The notes: generated by a model not told the origin, from the letters alone. DNA of 64,000 nucleotides from Nodularia sp. LEGE 06071 (GCF_015207755.1 NZ_JADEWH010000007.1:182442-246441); one strand, 5' to 3'; shown: positions 45,200-54,643, counted from the first letter of the stretch. Program-made: numbers and translations.

Positions 45200-45537
45200 G
45201 GGGGTGTGGCGGAATGGTAGACGCTACGGACTTAGAAAACTGAGCCTTGATCGAGAAATCTTTCAAGTGGAAGCTCTCAAATTCAGGGAAACCTAAATCT
45301 GTTCACAGATATGGCAATCCTGAGCCAAGCCGAAACAAGTACTGAGTGTTAAAACTCATAACTAATCGGAAGGTGCAGAGACTCGACGGGAGCTACCCTA
45401 ACGTTAAGCCGAGGGTAAAGGGAGAGTCCAATTCTCAAAGCCGAAGGTTGTTAAAACCTGGCAGCAGTGAAAGCTGCGGGAGAATGAAAATCCGTTGACC
45501 GTAATAGGTCGTGTGGGTTCAAGTCCCTCCACCCCCA
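45200..45537 (+). tRNA. trnL-UAA: tRNA-Leu(UAA), interrupted by a group I intron
   Basis: Exon 1 is 45200-45233 and exon 2 is 45487-45537. Spliced, it gives a normal leucine tRNA: acceptor GGGGGTG/CACCCCC, anticodon loop CTTAAAA with UAA, a long variable arm GACC-GTAATA-GGTC and T-arm GGGTTCAAGTCCC. CCA is not encoded. The intron interrupts the anticodon after U34, the position shared with plastid trnL. Confidence 0.95.
45234..45486 (+). other. Group I intron in trnL-UAA, 253 nt
   Basis: Begins AGAAAACTGAGCC after U34 and ends with the conserved G (GGGAGAATG). The catalytic core R element GGTGCAGAGACTCGACGGGA and P8-type AGTCCAATTCTCAAAGCC are recognisable. Size and sequence agree with the IC3 trnL intron of Anabaena and plastids (about 250 nt), which self-splices. 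There is no homing endonuclease frame inside. Confidence 0.93.
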
Positions 45538-45595
45538 CTGAAAAAGCTAACATACAAGATGACCTGCCTAGATGAACATAGGCAGGTTTAATTGT

Positions 45596-46528
45596 TTAAA
45601 TGACTTTCCCCAGGCGTTCGTCTAGGGAAGCTAGGGCTGCACCAGCAGTTTCAGCAATAATACTAATCAGACGATAGGAAGCGATCGCACTAATGATAAC
45701 AGCAGATGGAAAGCGATGCTGCAAAAGTGCGATCGCCGTGACCTCAAATACACCCAACCCACCAGGCGCACCCGGAACCACTAAACCCAACAACCAAGCA
45801 AAGCTAAAAGCCCCTAGTAAGAGAGGCAATTGGCTAAAATTCAATGGAGTTAGGGCAAACACAGTTAAAATAAACCCAGTCCCACGCAAGATTAAAAAAC
45901 CTAATTCCCCTAACAAAGGTCTGAGAGGATAGCGTTTAACTTTGAAAGGAATACTAGGCTGAGTATTCACAGCAGACCTTTTCACCTTTAATTTGTAGAC
46001 AAAGCGAATCGCTGGATTCAAAAACCGGGGATGAACGGCACAAAGTACCACAGCCAAACTCAAAAATTGTAAGATTTGTAGAGACAGAGTAGTATAAGTA
46101 GCTGCAAATTGGCTTCCGAAGATCACAATCATGATTAAAGCCGCAGCCACCATCAGTAGAGGTTCGAGCAACACACTTAAGGTAGCAGCACCAGCAGGGA
46201 TATTAGCATTTTTCGCCGCCACAATTCGCCCATAATAATGCCAGACATTACCAGGTAAATACTTGGCCATATTTGTTTTTAAGTAAACCTGAATAAATTC
46301 AGAACATGGCACAGATTGATTTAATTCGTTGAGAATCCAAGTCCATATCCAACCACCCCAAATATGTGCCAGTAAAGTTACGCCTGTAGCTATGGACAGA
46401 ATTGCCCATCCTATTGCATCAATTTGGATTGCTAGCACTTGTGACCAGTTATCTTTGAGGGCTTTTCCTAAAAAAAATAGCGTTCCGCCTAAAATTAGCC
46501 AGCGTAAAAATTGCTTCATATTTTGCAA
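45596..46528 (-). CDS. Flippase-like membrane protein (UPF0104/LPG-synthase TM domain)
   Basis: 310 residues with about eight membrane spans. It has the family pattern LKTNMAKYLPGNVWHYYGRI near residue 87 and PGAPGGLGVFEVTAIALLQH near 250, as in the lysylphosphatidylglycerol flippase/synthase membrane domain (YbhN type). No soluble catalytic domain, so only transport of a lipid or polyprenyl-linked compound is likely. Convergent with trnL, 58 bp away. Confidence 0.85.
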   Translation of the reverse strand: MQNMKQFLRWLILGGTLFFLGKALKDNWSQVLAIQIDAIGWAILSIATGVTLLAHIWGGWIWTWILNELNQSVPCSEFIQVYLKTNMAKYLPGNVWHYYGRIVAAKNANIPAGAATLSVLLEPLLMVAAALIMIVIFGSQFAATYTTLSLQILQFLSLAVVLCAVHPRFLNPAIRFVYKLKVKRSAVNTQPSIPFKVKRYPLRPLLGELGFLILRGTGFILTVFALTPLNFSQLPLLLGAFSFAWLLGLVVPGAPGGLGVFEVTAIALLQHRFPSAVIISAIASYRLISIIAETAGAALASLDERLGKVI

Positions 46529-46829
46529 AAATTCAAATAAGTTAAATCACCAGAACCGTATGAATTACCGCGATAAATCTCTCTAGAGTTAGATAAAAGT
46601 GTGATTTTAGTAGCAAGTATAATGTGACCTACGCTAGAGGCGAATTTGTTTATTTATTCGTAATCTAAGTAAGGGTTACGAAACACAGATGAACACAGAT
46701 AAATCTGTACCCCGTTCAACTCAAAATTGCTGTAGTTACCAAGTCTCATGGAAGCAAAAATTTGCTGATTATCGAAACTAATAAACTTAAGCAAATAAAT
46801 CACCTATTTTTTTCTAAAAGGAGGGCTAA
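46529..46829. other. Intergenic region upstream of the first lipoprotein gene
   Basis: 301 bp. A TATAAT hexamer at 46618-46623 might be the -10 of the lipoprotein gene (about 205 nt upstream), without a good -35. AAGGAGGG lies just before the next ATG as a strong ribosome site. Confidence 0.4.
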
Positions 46830-47396
46830 ATGAACAGTGTGATAGCTTTCTGGAAAAAGTTAAAACTGCGTCAGATTTTAACTATTTTTGTAGCTGGTCT
46901 ATTGTTGATGGTTAGCACTGCTTGTAGTGGGGTAAATCCTCAAGGTGCAAATCCTCAAAATCCTGCTGTCCAGGCTGGAGGTGCTAACAATCCTTATAAG
47001 GGTGGTGGAGACAAATATACCAAATATAGAATGACCACCGATCCCAAAGCGATTGAAAGGGAAGAGAAGAAAGAAAGGGAGCAAGCTAGTCTACAGTCAG
47101 ATTTAGAAGTTTTGATTGCCATAAATAGAGATTCTGAAATACTTTATCCCGGTGCTGAAACACCTAGAGGTAGAGTTGAAAAAGAAAAAGAGTTGCCCAT
47201 CATCACTGACAAAAACTTTCAAAGACCTGCGCCTGGTGGTTTGATTCAACGAGAACCAAATGTAGGCACTCGCCTTCAAAAACGTGTTGAAACAGTGCAG
47301 GATTCAGTTAAAGAGGCTTCGACTTTTTTGAATAACAAGGCAGAAGAAGCAAGTTCTCGACCTGAGTTGCAAAAAAATCCAGCCGTAGGTAAATAG
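46830..47396 (+). CDS. Lipoprotein, cyanobacterial hypothetical (paralogue 1)
   Basis: 188 residues. Lipoprotein signal: basic start WKKLKLRQ, hydrophobic core, lipobox VSTAC with Cys32. The mature part starts with Asn/Gly/Gln-rich sequence, then charged, probably disordered or helical regions, ending in a Val/Glu-rich helix (RLQKRVETVQDSVKEASTFL). No named family is claimed. The next gene has the same layout, so the two look like an old tandem duplication. AAGGAGGG precedes the ATG. Confidence 0.8.
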   Translation: MNSVIAFWKKLKLRQILTIFVAGLLLMVSTACSGVNPQGANPQNPAVQAGGANNPYKGGGDKYTKYRMTTDPKAIEREEKKEREQASLQSDLEVLIAINRDSEILYPGAETPRGRVEKEKELPIITDKNFQRPAPGGLIQREPNVGTRLQKRVETVQDSVKEASTFLNNKAEEASSRPELQKNPAVGK

Positions 47397-47532
47397 AAAT
47401 TGGGTTTTATGCCCAGATGTGAGATTTGAAATCAATCCCAAATCACATCAAAAAAGTGCTAAATGGAGACGCGATTAATTGTCTCTGAGTGCAGCACAGG
47501 TTTAACTTAATCACAAGCATTTCAGGAGAAGC

Positions 47533-48144
47533 ATGATGAAGAAAGTCATTACTTGGCTAAAAAATATCCGTCCTGTGAAAATTTTAACAGTCTTCTTGGC
47601 TGCAACATTCCTCTTAATGACACAGGCGTGCAATCGTCCGGGAATAGCCCAGCAGCCACCACAACCAAATGCTCAACCACCTAACGTTGAGCGATACGAT
47701 TCTACAAAAAGCTATAACCTCAACGCCCCAGAGGGTGGAATGAATAACTTTAGTGATGTAGATCCTAGAGCTAAAGCAGCTGAAAGAGCAGCAAATGCAA
47801 GAGCTGAAGCACTGGCGAAAAATGCGCGGAGAAACGTTGAGCAGAAGGGTATTGATAGTTCAGAGCAATATGTCCGCAATTATCGCGAAGGAACACCCTT
47901 GGATGAACGAGTCAAGCGCCTGGGTGAAGATGTTGGTAGTTCTGCGGAAGAATTAGGTGAAGGTTTCACTAAGGGAACTCAGCGCGGAGTGGAAAATCTC
48001 CAGAGAAATACTGAAAGCGCTACTAGAGAGTTGACTAAAAATGTTAAACGCGGCGCTGAGGATACCACAACTAATCTGCAACGCCAAGCTGAGGATACAG
48101 CTGACGCAGTGAAAAGAACCATGAGAGGAACTGATTTAAATTAG
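47533..48144 (+). CDS. Lipoprotein, cyanobacterial hypothetical (paralogue 2)
   Basis: 203 residues. Lipobox LMTQAC with Cys33 after a hydrophobic core. The mature N-terminus is Gln/Pro/Asn-rich; from about 75 it is helical with repeated charged units (RGVENLQRNTESATRELTKN, then VKRGAEDTTTNLQRQAED), an LEA- or apolipoprotein-like 11-residue pattern. This suggests an elongated helical protein on the outer leaf of the inner membrane or inside the outer membrane. Followed by a strong terminator. Same layout as paralogue 1. Confidence 0.8.
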   Translation: MMKKVITWLKNIRPVKILTVFLAATFLLMTQACNRPGIAQQPPQPNAQPPNVERYDSTKSYNLNAPEGGMNNFSDVDPRAKAAERAANARAEALAKNARRNVEQKGIDSSEQYVRNYREGTPLDERVKRLGEDVGSSAEELGEGFTKGTQRGVENLQRNTESATRELTKNVKRGAEDTTTNLQRQAEDTADAVKRTMRGTDLN

Positions 48145-48157
48145 TTCGAGGTAACAG

Positions 48158-48190
48158 AACCCCGTTTTATGCAAAAAAGCGGGGTTTTCT
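48158..48190 (+). terminator. Rho-independent terminator after the lipoprotein genes
   Basis: AACCCCG (48158-48164) and CGGGGTT (48180-48186) form a 7-bp stem followed by TTTTCT. Confidence 0.8.
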
Positions 48191-48285
48191 CCACTCATTA
48201 GAGTTAGTGTAGTTAACTCAAGATCAATGACCAATAACTAATGACTAAAGAATTTTGGCTTGGCGATTTTAGATTGCAGTCTAAT

Positions 48286-48314
48286 CCAAAATCTAAAATC
48301 TAAAATCTAAAATT
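48286..48314. repeat. CTAAAAT heptamer repeat
   Basis: Four units of ATCTAAA between convergent genes, same type as at 20472-20496 and, inverted, at 44782-44811. Confidence 0.8.
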
Positions 48315-48320
48315 GATTGA

Positions 48321-49625
48321 CTAATGACTCCGCGTAGCGGCTTGATTTTGCAAATACCAAGTTTGTAATGCCAATCTTTGAACTTCACGCCAGGGGATAT
48401 TGTGGTTGCGAGCTAAATCTGCACAATCTTCATATTCTGGTTGGATGTTAGCAATAAATTTATCTTGCTTTTGTCCGTTCCATGCTACTTTAACTCGGAC
48501 TTTACCATATTCAATTTCTACTGTTTGAATTTCCCGTTGCAAAATGGCGCGCTGTTGGGTACTCCGCCGAATTCCTAAAGTAGTGGTTTCGCGGAATAAA
48601 ACTGCTTCACAAGCCTGTAAATTATCTGGATGACAGATTACAGTTAGTAAAATTCCTGGACGAGACTTTTTCATTCCTATGGGCTGGGTGAAGACATCCA
48701 CTGCACCCACGGCAAATAAGGCTTCAAAGATATAGCCGATGGCCTGGGGATTTAAATCATCAATTTGGGTTTCGAGTACGGTGATGGTTTCTAAATTAGG
48801 ACTGGTATCTTCAGAATTATGAATGCGATCGCCTTCCGCAGTGCGCGCAGTGCGATCGCCTAGCCAGAGACGTAATATATTAGAGATAGGTAAATTGATA
48901 GTTCCGGCTCCCAGTCCTACCTGTTTAATGGACATTGGTGGTGGGGAACCAAATTCTGTAGTTAGGGTAGTTGCGATCGCAGCTCCTGTTGGTGTCACGA
49001 GTTCCCTGTCAATGCCGTTACTAAAAACCGGACAACCCCGCATTTCCCACAACTTCAATACTGCTGGTACTGGTACAGCCATCTCACCGTGGGCGGCTCG
49101 CACTGTTCCCCCACCTGTGGGCAGCGCTGAACAGTATAGTAAAGGTAATCCCTGATCATTACTATCAATCCCTAACCAATCCAACCCCAAGCACGTACCC
49201 ACAATATCCACAATGGCATCAACAGCGCCCACTTCATGAAAATGAACCTTTTCTGGCGCAATGCCATGTACTGCTCCTTCTGCTACGGCTAGCTGTCGAA
49301 ATACTGCCAAACTCCAAGCTTCTGCCCGTGATGGCAATTCAGCAGTGTAGATCAGTTGTTCAATTTCTGGTAGGTGGCGGCCATGATGGTGATCATGTTC
49401 GTGGTCGTGGTGGTGATGGTTGTGGACTAAATCTACATGAACTTTAGTCGCCTGCTGACCATTGCGTTGCACAAGTTCGACTCTTAGTTTATACTCCTGG
49501 GCAATTCCCAATTTATTGAGTTTTTCACTTAAATACTCCACGGGAACACCCAGACTGACTAACGCCCCTAAACACATATCACCAGAAATTCCCGTCGGAC
49601 ATTGAAGATAAGCAACTTTAATCAT
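48321..49625 (-). CDS. larC: LarC-family nickel-pincer cofactor biosynthesis protein
   Basis: 434 residues (family formerly DUF111). LarC inserts nickel into the pyridinium-dithiolate cofactor of lactate racemase. The N-terminus [18 protein letters not shown] is typical, and [20 protein letters not shown] follows. Residues 69-84 are a His-rich metal-binding stretch ([17 protein letters not shown]). The C-terminal half has [16 protein letters not shown]. No larA, larB or larE is seen in this window, so the client enzyme must be elsewhere. Confidence 0.93.
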   Translation of the reverse strand: MIKVAYLQCPTGISGDMCLGALVSLGVPVEYLSEKLNKLGIAQEYKLRVELVQRNGQQATKVHVDLVHNHHHHDHEHDHHHGRHLPEIEQLIYTAELPSRAEAWSLAVFRQLAVAEGAVHGIAPEKVHFHEVGAVDAIVDIVGTCLGLDWLGIDSNDQGLPLLYCSALPTGGGTVRAAHGEMAVPVPAVLKLWEMRGCPVFSNGIDRELVTPTGAAIATTLTTEFGSPPPMSIKQVGLGAGTINLPISNILRLWLGDRTARTAEGDRIHNSEDTSPNLETITVLETQIDDLNPQAIGYIFEALFAVGAVDVFTQPIGMKKSRPGILLTVICHPDNLQACEAVLFRETTTLGIRRSTQQRAILQREIQTVEIEYGKVRVKVAWNGQKQDKFIANIQPEYEDCADLARNHNIPWREVQRLALQTWYLQNQAATRSH

Positions 49626-49790
49626 ATAGATAACTTAATCAACTTTATTTTTAGACTTTGCACAATAATTTTGATGTAAATCATGGCGTATTTGCGGCAG
49701 GCGCTCATTCATCCGTGAAAATATGTGTAATGCGGAATTTGATATTTTCCCTGAAATCAACAATTTTCCACCTCTGATTCATCACTTGCT

Positions 49791-50441
49791 ATGGCAAAAA
49801 TTTTCGCTGTCCATCCTGATAATCCCCAAACCCGCCGTATAGAGGAAATAAAGTCAGCGCTCTCTAGTGGCGCAGTTATGCTCTACCCTACAGACACAGT
49901 TTATGCTATTGGTTGTGATTTAAATGCCAAGTCGGCAGTAGAACGAGTGCGGCAAATTAAACAGCTAGCTAATGATAAACCACTGACATTTTTGTGTCCT
50001 TCACTATCAAATGTGGCAACTTATGCCTTTGTCAGTGATACAGCTTATCGGATTATGAAGCGCTTGATACCAGGGAGTTACACGTTTTTACTACCTGCTA
50101 CCAAGTTAGTGCCGCGACTTGTACAAAGTCCCAAGCGAAAAACTACTGGGATTCGTGTACCAGACCATCCGGTATGCTTGGCATTGCTAGCAGCGCTGGA
50201 AAATCCGATTATTTCAACTTCGGCACATCTCCCACCAGATGATCAACCAGTAGACCTAGATTTAGAACCTAGACTATCGCAGGTGGAGCTGTTTGACCGT
50301 TGGGATCATTTAGTAGATGTAATTATAGACACTGGTGAGGAACCAACTTATGAGGTGTCTACAATTTTGGATTTGACGGGAGACGAACCAATGATGACAA
50401 GGCGGGGTTTAGGTTGGGAAGCAGCAGCAGCTTGGGTATAA
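49791..50441 (+). CDS. L-threonylcarbamoyladenylate synthase (YrdC/Sua5 type)
   Basis: 216 residues. Makes threonylcarbamoyl-AMP for the t6A37 tRNA modification. MLYPTDTVYAIGCDLNAKSA (residues 30-49), KPLTFLCPSLSNVA and GIRVPDHPVCLALLAALENP are family motifs, and STSAHLPPDDQPV matches the nucleotide site. Short form without the Sua5 C-terminal domain, closer to YciO/YrdC. Full length. Confidence 0.92.
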   Translation: MAKIFAVHPDNPQTRRIEEIKSALSSGAVMLYPTDTVYAIGCDLNAKSAVERVRQIKQLANDKPLTFLCPSLSNVATYAFVSDTAYRIMKRLIPGSYTFLLPATKLVPRLVQSPKRKTTGIRVPDHPVCLALLAALENPIISTSAHLPPDDQPVDLDLEPRLSQVELFDRWDHLVDVIIDTGEEPTYEVSTILDLTGDEPMMTRRGLGWEAAAAWV

Positions 50442-50810
50442 GAAATAAACTTCACAGGCAGATCCTTGATTTTTGGTGAAATTTCCGAAAAAAGGCTCCA
50501 GTTTTGCGATCGCCATACTTCAAATATCTGGCAGTGGGTAAAACAGGATGGCGATCAATGTCGATATCACAAGTCTTTTAACCACTTTTAAGGCGTGGCT
50601 GATATCTATATGCCATACTCAATGTGGTTGCTTGTACAAAAAGCGACATATACTAATTTCCTTGTAACTTTTTAATTTGCCTACAGTCTTATATATGAGC
50701 AGTGCTTGCAGTGGGTTCTGAGAATGCTAAATAGTTCTCCAGCCAAAGCTGGCCTTATTTGCTGTATCTGCGTTGTAGTTACGGTGCAATACCACACTCA
50801 AAGAAAAGTC

Positions 50811-52031
50811 ATGAAAGCCAACCTTGCAAATCTACCAACTTCTCAATCCGCTTTGTTCTGCGATGTTTCGCCTTCTGAATTGCTGGCGGACAATCACAAT
50901 AGCTTGAAACAACTGCTATATCAAGAAATGCAAGCTCAAGTCAAGGCGGCATCTGAGTGTGTAGAAGCCGTATCACAGCGCATAGCTACAGAAGTTAAAA
51001 GAATATGTGATAAAAGCTCCCGCATCCAACAATCTGGGCAAATCGAATCATGGCAAGTGAGTTTAGCTAGGCATCGCCTGCAAAAATGCCTGCATTACTA
51101 CCAACTGGGTTCTAGACGGGGAAGAGTGGAATTACATAGTACTTTGGGTGCTATGGTTTACCGTCATGTGACGATCGCGGGTTCAGAGTTGGGGTTTAAT
51201 GCTCGTTACAGTCTGATTGAAGATTTTCTGCAAGCGTTTTACATCGAAGCTATTAAAGCTTTCCGGCGAGAAAATGAAATGCCAGAAGATTATCAGCCCC
51301 GGACTCAGTTAGAATTGGCAGAATACATTGCGTTTACAGAGCAATATGCCAAACGCCGGATTAATTTACCTGGTGGCAATAATCAGCAATTGATTATTCT
51401 CCGCGCTCAAGGTTTTGCACGTCGTCAGCCCCAGGAAACGACTGTGGATATTGAAATGGCGGTGGAATCTGCTAAGAGTGAAGAAGCAGAATCTTACCAG
51501 CGTAACTCGGCGGTGCAACAGATCAGATCACAGATGATTGCCCAAACCAACTTCGATCCATCGGATGAGTCGGAGCGCGATCGCGTGATTGCGGAATTGG
51601 TAAAATACTTGGAAGCTCAAGGTCAATCTGACTGTGTGGATTACCTGACGCTGAAATTACAAGACCTCTCAGCCCCAGAAATTGACCAAATTCTTGGTTT
51701 AACTAGCCGTCAGCGCGATTATCTACAACAGCGTTTTAAATATCATGTGGAAAAATTTGCCAAAAATCACCACTGGCAATTAGTTCATCAATGGTTAGGT
51801 GCGGGTTTAGAGCAAAAGTTGGGTTTAACTTCTGGGCAATGGGAAACCTTTGTGAGTGTATTATCTCCTGAGCAGCAAGAAATTTTGCAGTTGAAAGTTA
51901 GCCGACAGAGTGATCAGGCGATCGCTAAATCTATTAAATGCACACCCAAACAACTACAAAAGCGCTGGACTCAAATGCTAGAAGTCGCATGGGATATCCG
52001 TAATGGTCAAAATGATGTTCAAGCCAGTTAA
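50811..52031 (+). CDS. HetZ-family protein (heterocyst differentiation related)
   Basis: 406 residues from the ATG at 50811; a longer frame from 50706 adds 35 hydrophobic, Cys-rich residues that do not look like the family. EVKRICDKSSRIQQSG, SRRGRVELHSTLGAMVYRHV, LIEDFLQAFYIEAIKAFRRE and AEYIAFTEQYAKRRI resemble HetZ, which is needed early in heterocyst formation. The C-terminal half has helix-turn-helix-like segments (GLTSRQRDYLQQRFKYHVEK; SDQAIAKSIKCTPKQLQKRW), so DNA binding is likely. No patU gene is beside it, unlike in Anabaena, so it may be HetZ or a paralogue. Confidence 0.75.
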   Translation: MKANLANLPTSQSALFCDVSPSELLADNHNSLKQLLYQEMQAQVKAASECVEAVSQRIATEVKRICDKSSRIQQSGQIESWQVSLARHRLQKCLHYYQLGSRRGRVELHSTLGAMVYRHVTIAGSELGFNARYSLIEDFLQAFYIEAIKAFRRENEMPEDYQPRTQLELAEYIAFTEQYAKRRINLPGGNNQQLIILRAQGFARRQPQETTVDIEMAVESAKSEEAESYQRNSAVQQIRSQMIAQTNFDPSDESERDRVIAELVKYLEAQGQSDCVDYLTLKLQDLSAPEIDQILGLTSRQRDYLQQRFKYHVEKFAKNHHWQLVHQWLGAGLEQKLGLTSGQWETFVSVLSPEQQEILQLKVSRQSDQAIAKSIKCTPKQLQKRWTQMLEVAWDIRNGQNDVQAS

Positions 52032-52427
52032 AACTGAATCTTCACCAGAGGCGCGATTCATCGCGTCTGTATAAGGAAGGCAGGGCTAAATCAGAAACTA
52101 GCCTCTACATTTATGATTGATTTACGCAGTTGATCATCAGTAATTGTTTGGTGTATTTGGGAAAATGGGGAAAAAACCCAGAGTTTATCCTGACTGCTAA
52201 AAATCTATTTTTCCAGTACAAAAGTACCATTATGTTCTCAACTTCACCGACTAAGCTAGTAATTTGTCCAGGATTAGTCGAGGAATATATGTGCTGTAGA
52301 AACGGCGATTTATCTCAACTTTCTAACCTGACAATTACAGATTACAAATTCATTTTAATTAACCGAGCATTTTTGACCACTTCCGTGGAATTATAGAAGA
52401 AGCGGGAGTTTTGGCAAAAGGTTGAAA
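52032..52427. other. Spacer before the nuclease gene with open-frame remnants
   Basis: 396 bp. An 88-codon frame from a TTG (52130-52396) has unusual composition and no ribosome site, so it is not called. In another frame the last stretch reads FDHFRGIIEEAGVLAKG before a stop at 52424, which looks protein-like and may be a remnant of a lost gene. Confidence 0.35.
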
Positions 52428-52904
52428 ATGGCTCTAACTCAAGGTGGACGGGCAAATCAGGCAGGGAAAATTTTAGAAACTAATGTAGAAAGTATCTTAA
52501 CTGGACATAGTTATTTCCAAGTAGGAAACCATGTCACCAAAGACTTTTTATTAACTGCTAATTTATTAAAAAAACGCTATGCCAAACAAGTTAGTATCGG
52601 CACGGGAATTTATCAAACTAGCCTGAAAGTTGATTTTTATGTAGTCGGCTCACCGATAATGCCATCTGGATTAATTATTGAATGTAAATGGCAAGAAAGT
52701 GGTGGTTCAGTTGATGAAAAGTTTCCTTATTTGAATTTGAATATTCAAAACTCTTACCCAGCACCAACTATAGTAGTCATTGGCGGGGAAGGCATGAGAG
52801 AAGGATCAATTAAATGGCTCAGACAACAAGTTACATCTAACAATAATTTATTAGCAGTACAAACTTTAGATAGATTTATCGCCTGGACAAATAAAAATTT
52901 TTAA
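52428..52904 (+). CDS. PD-(D/E)XK nuclease, probable restriction endonuclease
   Basis: 158 residues from the ATG at 52428, with AAAAGG about six bases upstream; a TTG six bases earlier is less likely. KVDFYVV (Asp69) and LIIECKWQESGG (Glu85-x-Lys87) make the D...ExK catalytic site. Its 3' end overlaps the 3' end of the adenine methylase gene by 4 bp, tail to tail, so a type II restriction-modification pair is inferred. It has no similarity by eye to DpnII or MboI. The recognition site is unknown. Confidence 0.75.
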   Translation: MALTQGGRANQAGKILETNVESILTGHSYFQVGNHVTKDFLLTANLLKKRYAKQVSIGTGIYQTSLKVDFYVVGSPIMPSGLIIECKWQESGGSVDEKFPYLNLNIQNSYPAPTIVVIGGEGMREGSIKWLRQQVTSNNNLLAVQTLDRFIAWTNKNF

Positions 52905-53734
52905 TATGATGTAATTAATAATTCGTAAATCATTCCCCGGTTTTTGATATTACAATTAATCGAACGTGATGCGGCGATGCGATAAATATTAAAATTTATT
53001 TGACTGTACAGTTTTCTCACCAGTTCACAATCAGAATTACAGACCATAATTTTAACTCCCCGACTAGCCAATTCTGCACAAGTATCTCTCAAGCGTTCTT
53101 GGTCTTTTGCACTAAAAGAATTTCCATTATATCCTGTGAAATAACTAGTATTACTTATAGGATGATAAGGGGGATCTAAAAAGACAAAATCATCACTGCT
53201 AGTTGCATAATTGAGGACATTTGTAAAATCAGCTTGTTTGATTTCCACTGTGGAGAGGGCAGTTGAGGCGGCTTGCAGGATATTTTCTGGGCAAATATTA
53301 GGATTTTTATAACTCCCCATCGGCACATTGAATTTACCTTGAGAATTAACTCGATAAAGTCCATTAAAGCAAGTTTTATTCAGATAAATTAACCGCGCCG
53401 CTTTTTCTAAATCGCTACCTTCAGGATAAGCTCTCACATCATAGTAATAGTCTTTATTATGCTGGTTTTGATGTTTTTGCAGTAGGGAGATTAATTCCTC
53501 AACATGATCTCTAACACAGCGATAAGTAGTAATTAATTCGGCATTAATATCAGTTAATATGGCAGCGGGAGGATGGAGATGGAAAAAAATAGCTCCACCA
53601 CCTAAAAATGGCTCATAGTAAGTTTTATATTGCTGGGGAAAATAGGGAATGTATTGTGAGATTAACCGACTTTTCCCTCCTGCCCACTTTAAAAAGGGAC
53701 GCGGGCAAGTTTCTTTGGCGATTTGACTTACCAT
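52901..53734 (-). CDS. D12-class adenine-N6 DNA methyltransferase
   Basis: 277 residues. RPFLKWAGGKSRLI (motif X, residues 12-25), YEPFLGGGAIFFHL (SAM motif I) and FLDPPYHP (catalytic DPPY at 187-190) define the Dam/DpnM class. These mostly methylate GATC, and HIP1 (GCGATCGC) contains GATC, so this could be a Dam-like enzyme acting on HIP1 sites; its pairing with a nuclease suggests restriction-modification. Specificity needs experiment. The gene starts 128 bp from a DUF751 gene, divergent. Confidence 0.92.
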   Translation of the reverse strand: MVSQIAKETCPRPFLKWAGGKSRLISQYIPYFPQQYKTYYEPFLGGGAIFFHLHPPAAILTDINAELITTYRCVRDHVEELISLLQKHQNQHNKDYYYDVRAYPEGSDLEKAARLIYLNKTCFNGLYRVNSQGKFNVPMGSYKNPNICPENILQAASTALSTVEIKQADFTNVLNYATSSDDFVFLDPPYHPISNTSYFTGYNGNSFSAKDQERLRDTCAELASRGVKIMVCNSDCELVRKLYSQINFNIYRIAASRSINCNIKNRGMIYELLITSY

Positions 53735-53889
53735 TTATTTACAGTTGAACTAAAACTCAGCTACTAAATATAACAAATATAGCTGCCGAAGCATATTTTA
53801 AATGATTTGCGTAATTTTTTGGCTGCATAGATTACAATCGTATAGAAGAAAAGCAAATGTAATTGTATAACAAGGCAGTCTATATTCAA

Positions 53890-54096
53890 ATGTTTGACGG
53901 ATTTTGGGATAACGTCTTTCGCTACCCCCGCTACTTCATTACTATCCTCTTAGGGGTGTTTCTGAACTCGATTGAGCCATTAATGCCACTGCTAAAACGG
54001 CCTGTGACTATGATCGCTCTCTTGGGTTTCTTTGTGGGTGTCCTAGTTTTCATGAGTCTCACCGTCCGGGCGATGCTGGGCTTTAGTGCAGTCTAA
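53890..54096 (+). CDS. DUF751-family small membrane protein
   Basis: 68 residues from the ATG at 53890 ([19 protein letters not shown] is the usual family start); the frame extends nine codons upstream to 53863, which is unlikely to be translated. Two membrane spans (about 12-30 and 42-62). Related to plastid Ycf33. Function unknown. It lies 130 bp upstream of rbfA on the same strand, an arrangement seen in other cyanobacteria. Confidence 0.88.
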   Translation: MFDGFWDNVFRYPRYFITILLGVFLNSIEPLMPLLKRPVTMIALLGFFVGVLVFMSLTVRAMLGFSAV

Positions 54097-54226
54097 GCTC
54101 AAACTGTCCGGGTGTAGAACTCTAGGCAGCTCGTCAGCAGCTATGGGCGTTGAATGCGTCAAGCTCTTTTCTGCCCAATTTATATATAATTTATGTCGTA
54201 CAACCTCTGTGAGGAGGCAAAAATTT

Positions 54227-54643
54227 ATGGCTACTAATCGCCGCATTTCCCGCGTTGCTGAGTTGATTAAACGGGAAGTTAGCCAAATGCTACTCCACGG
54301 TATTAAGGATGATCGTGTGGGTACTGGAATGGTCAGTGTTACCTTTGTGGATGTTTCTGGTGATCTCCAACACGCCAAAGTCTACGTCAGTATTTATGGT
54401 ACAGATGAAGCCAAGTCAGAAACAATGGCAGGCTTAAAGTCAGCCACGGGTTTTGTTCGTAGCGAACTTGGTTCACGAGTGAGGCTACGTCGTACCCCAG
54501 AAGTGATTTTTATCGAAGATGATTCCATCGAACGGGGTACTAAGGTGTTGTCGCTGTTGAACAAACTTGAAGATGAGCGATCGCCTGACAGTTTGACAAT
54601 GGCCGAGAATACTACTGATGAAGATGATGAATTTTCCGAATAA
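54227..54643 (+). CDS. rbfA: 30S ribosome-binding factor A
   Basis: 138 residues. KH-domain cold-shock and 16S rRNA maturation factor. The start is the ATG at 54227 with GGAGG ten bases upstream; an open frame to 54086 is not part of the family. [40 protein letters not shown] and [17 protein letters not shown] are the family motifs. An acidic tail (TDEDDEFSE) ends the protein. A good terminator follows. Confidence 0.95.
   Translation: MATNRRISRVAELIKREVSQMLLHGIKDDRVGTGMVSVTFVDVSGDLQHAKVYVSIYGTDEAKSETMAGLKSATGFVRSELGSRVRLRRTPEVIFIEDDSIERGTKVLSLLNKLEDERSPDSLTMAENTTDEDDEFSE

Noticed and set aside
52130..52396. Plus-strand 88-codon open frame with TTG start
   Set aside because: No ribosome site, many Cys and Asn, no family resemblance; kept only as a spacer note.
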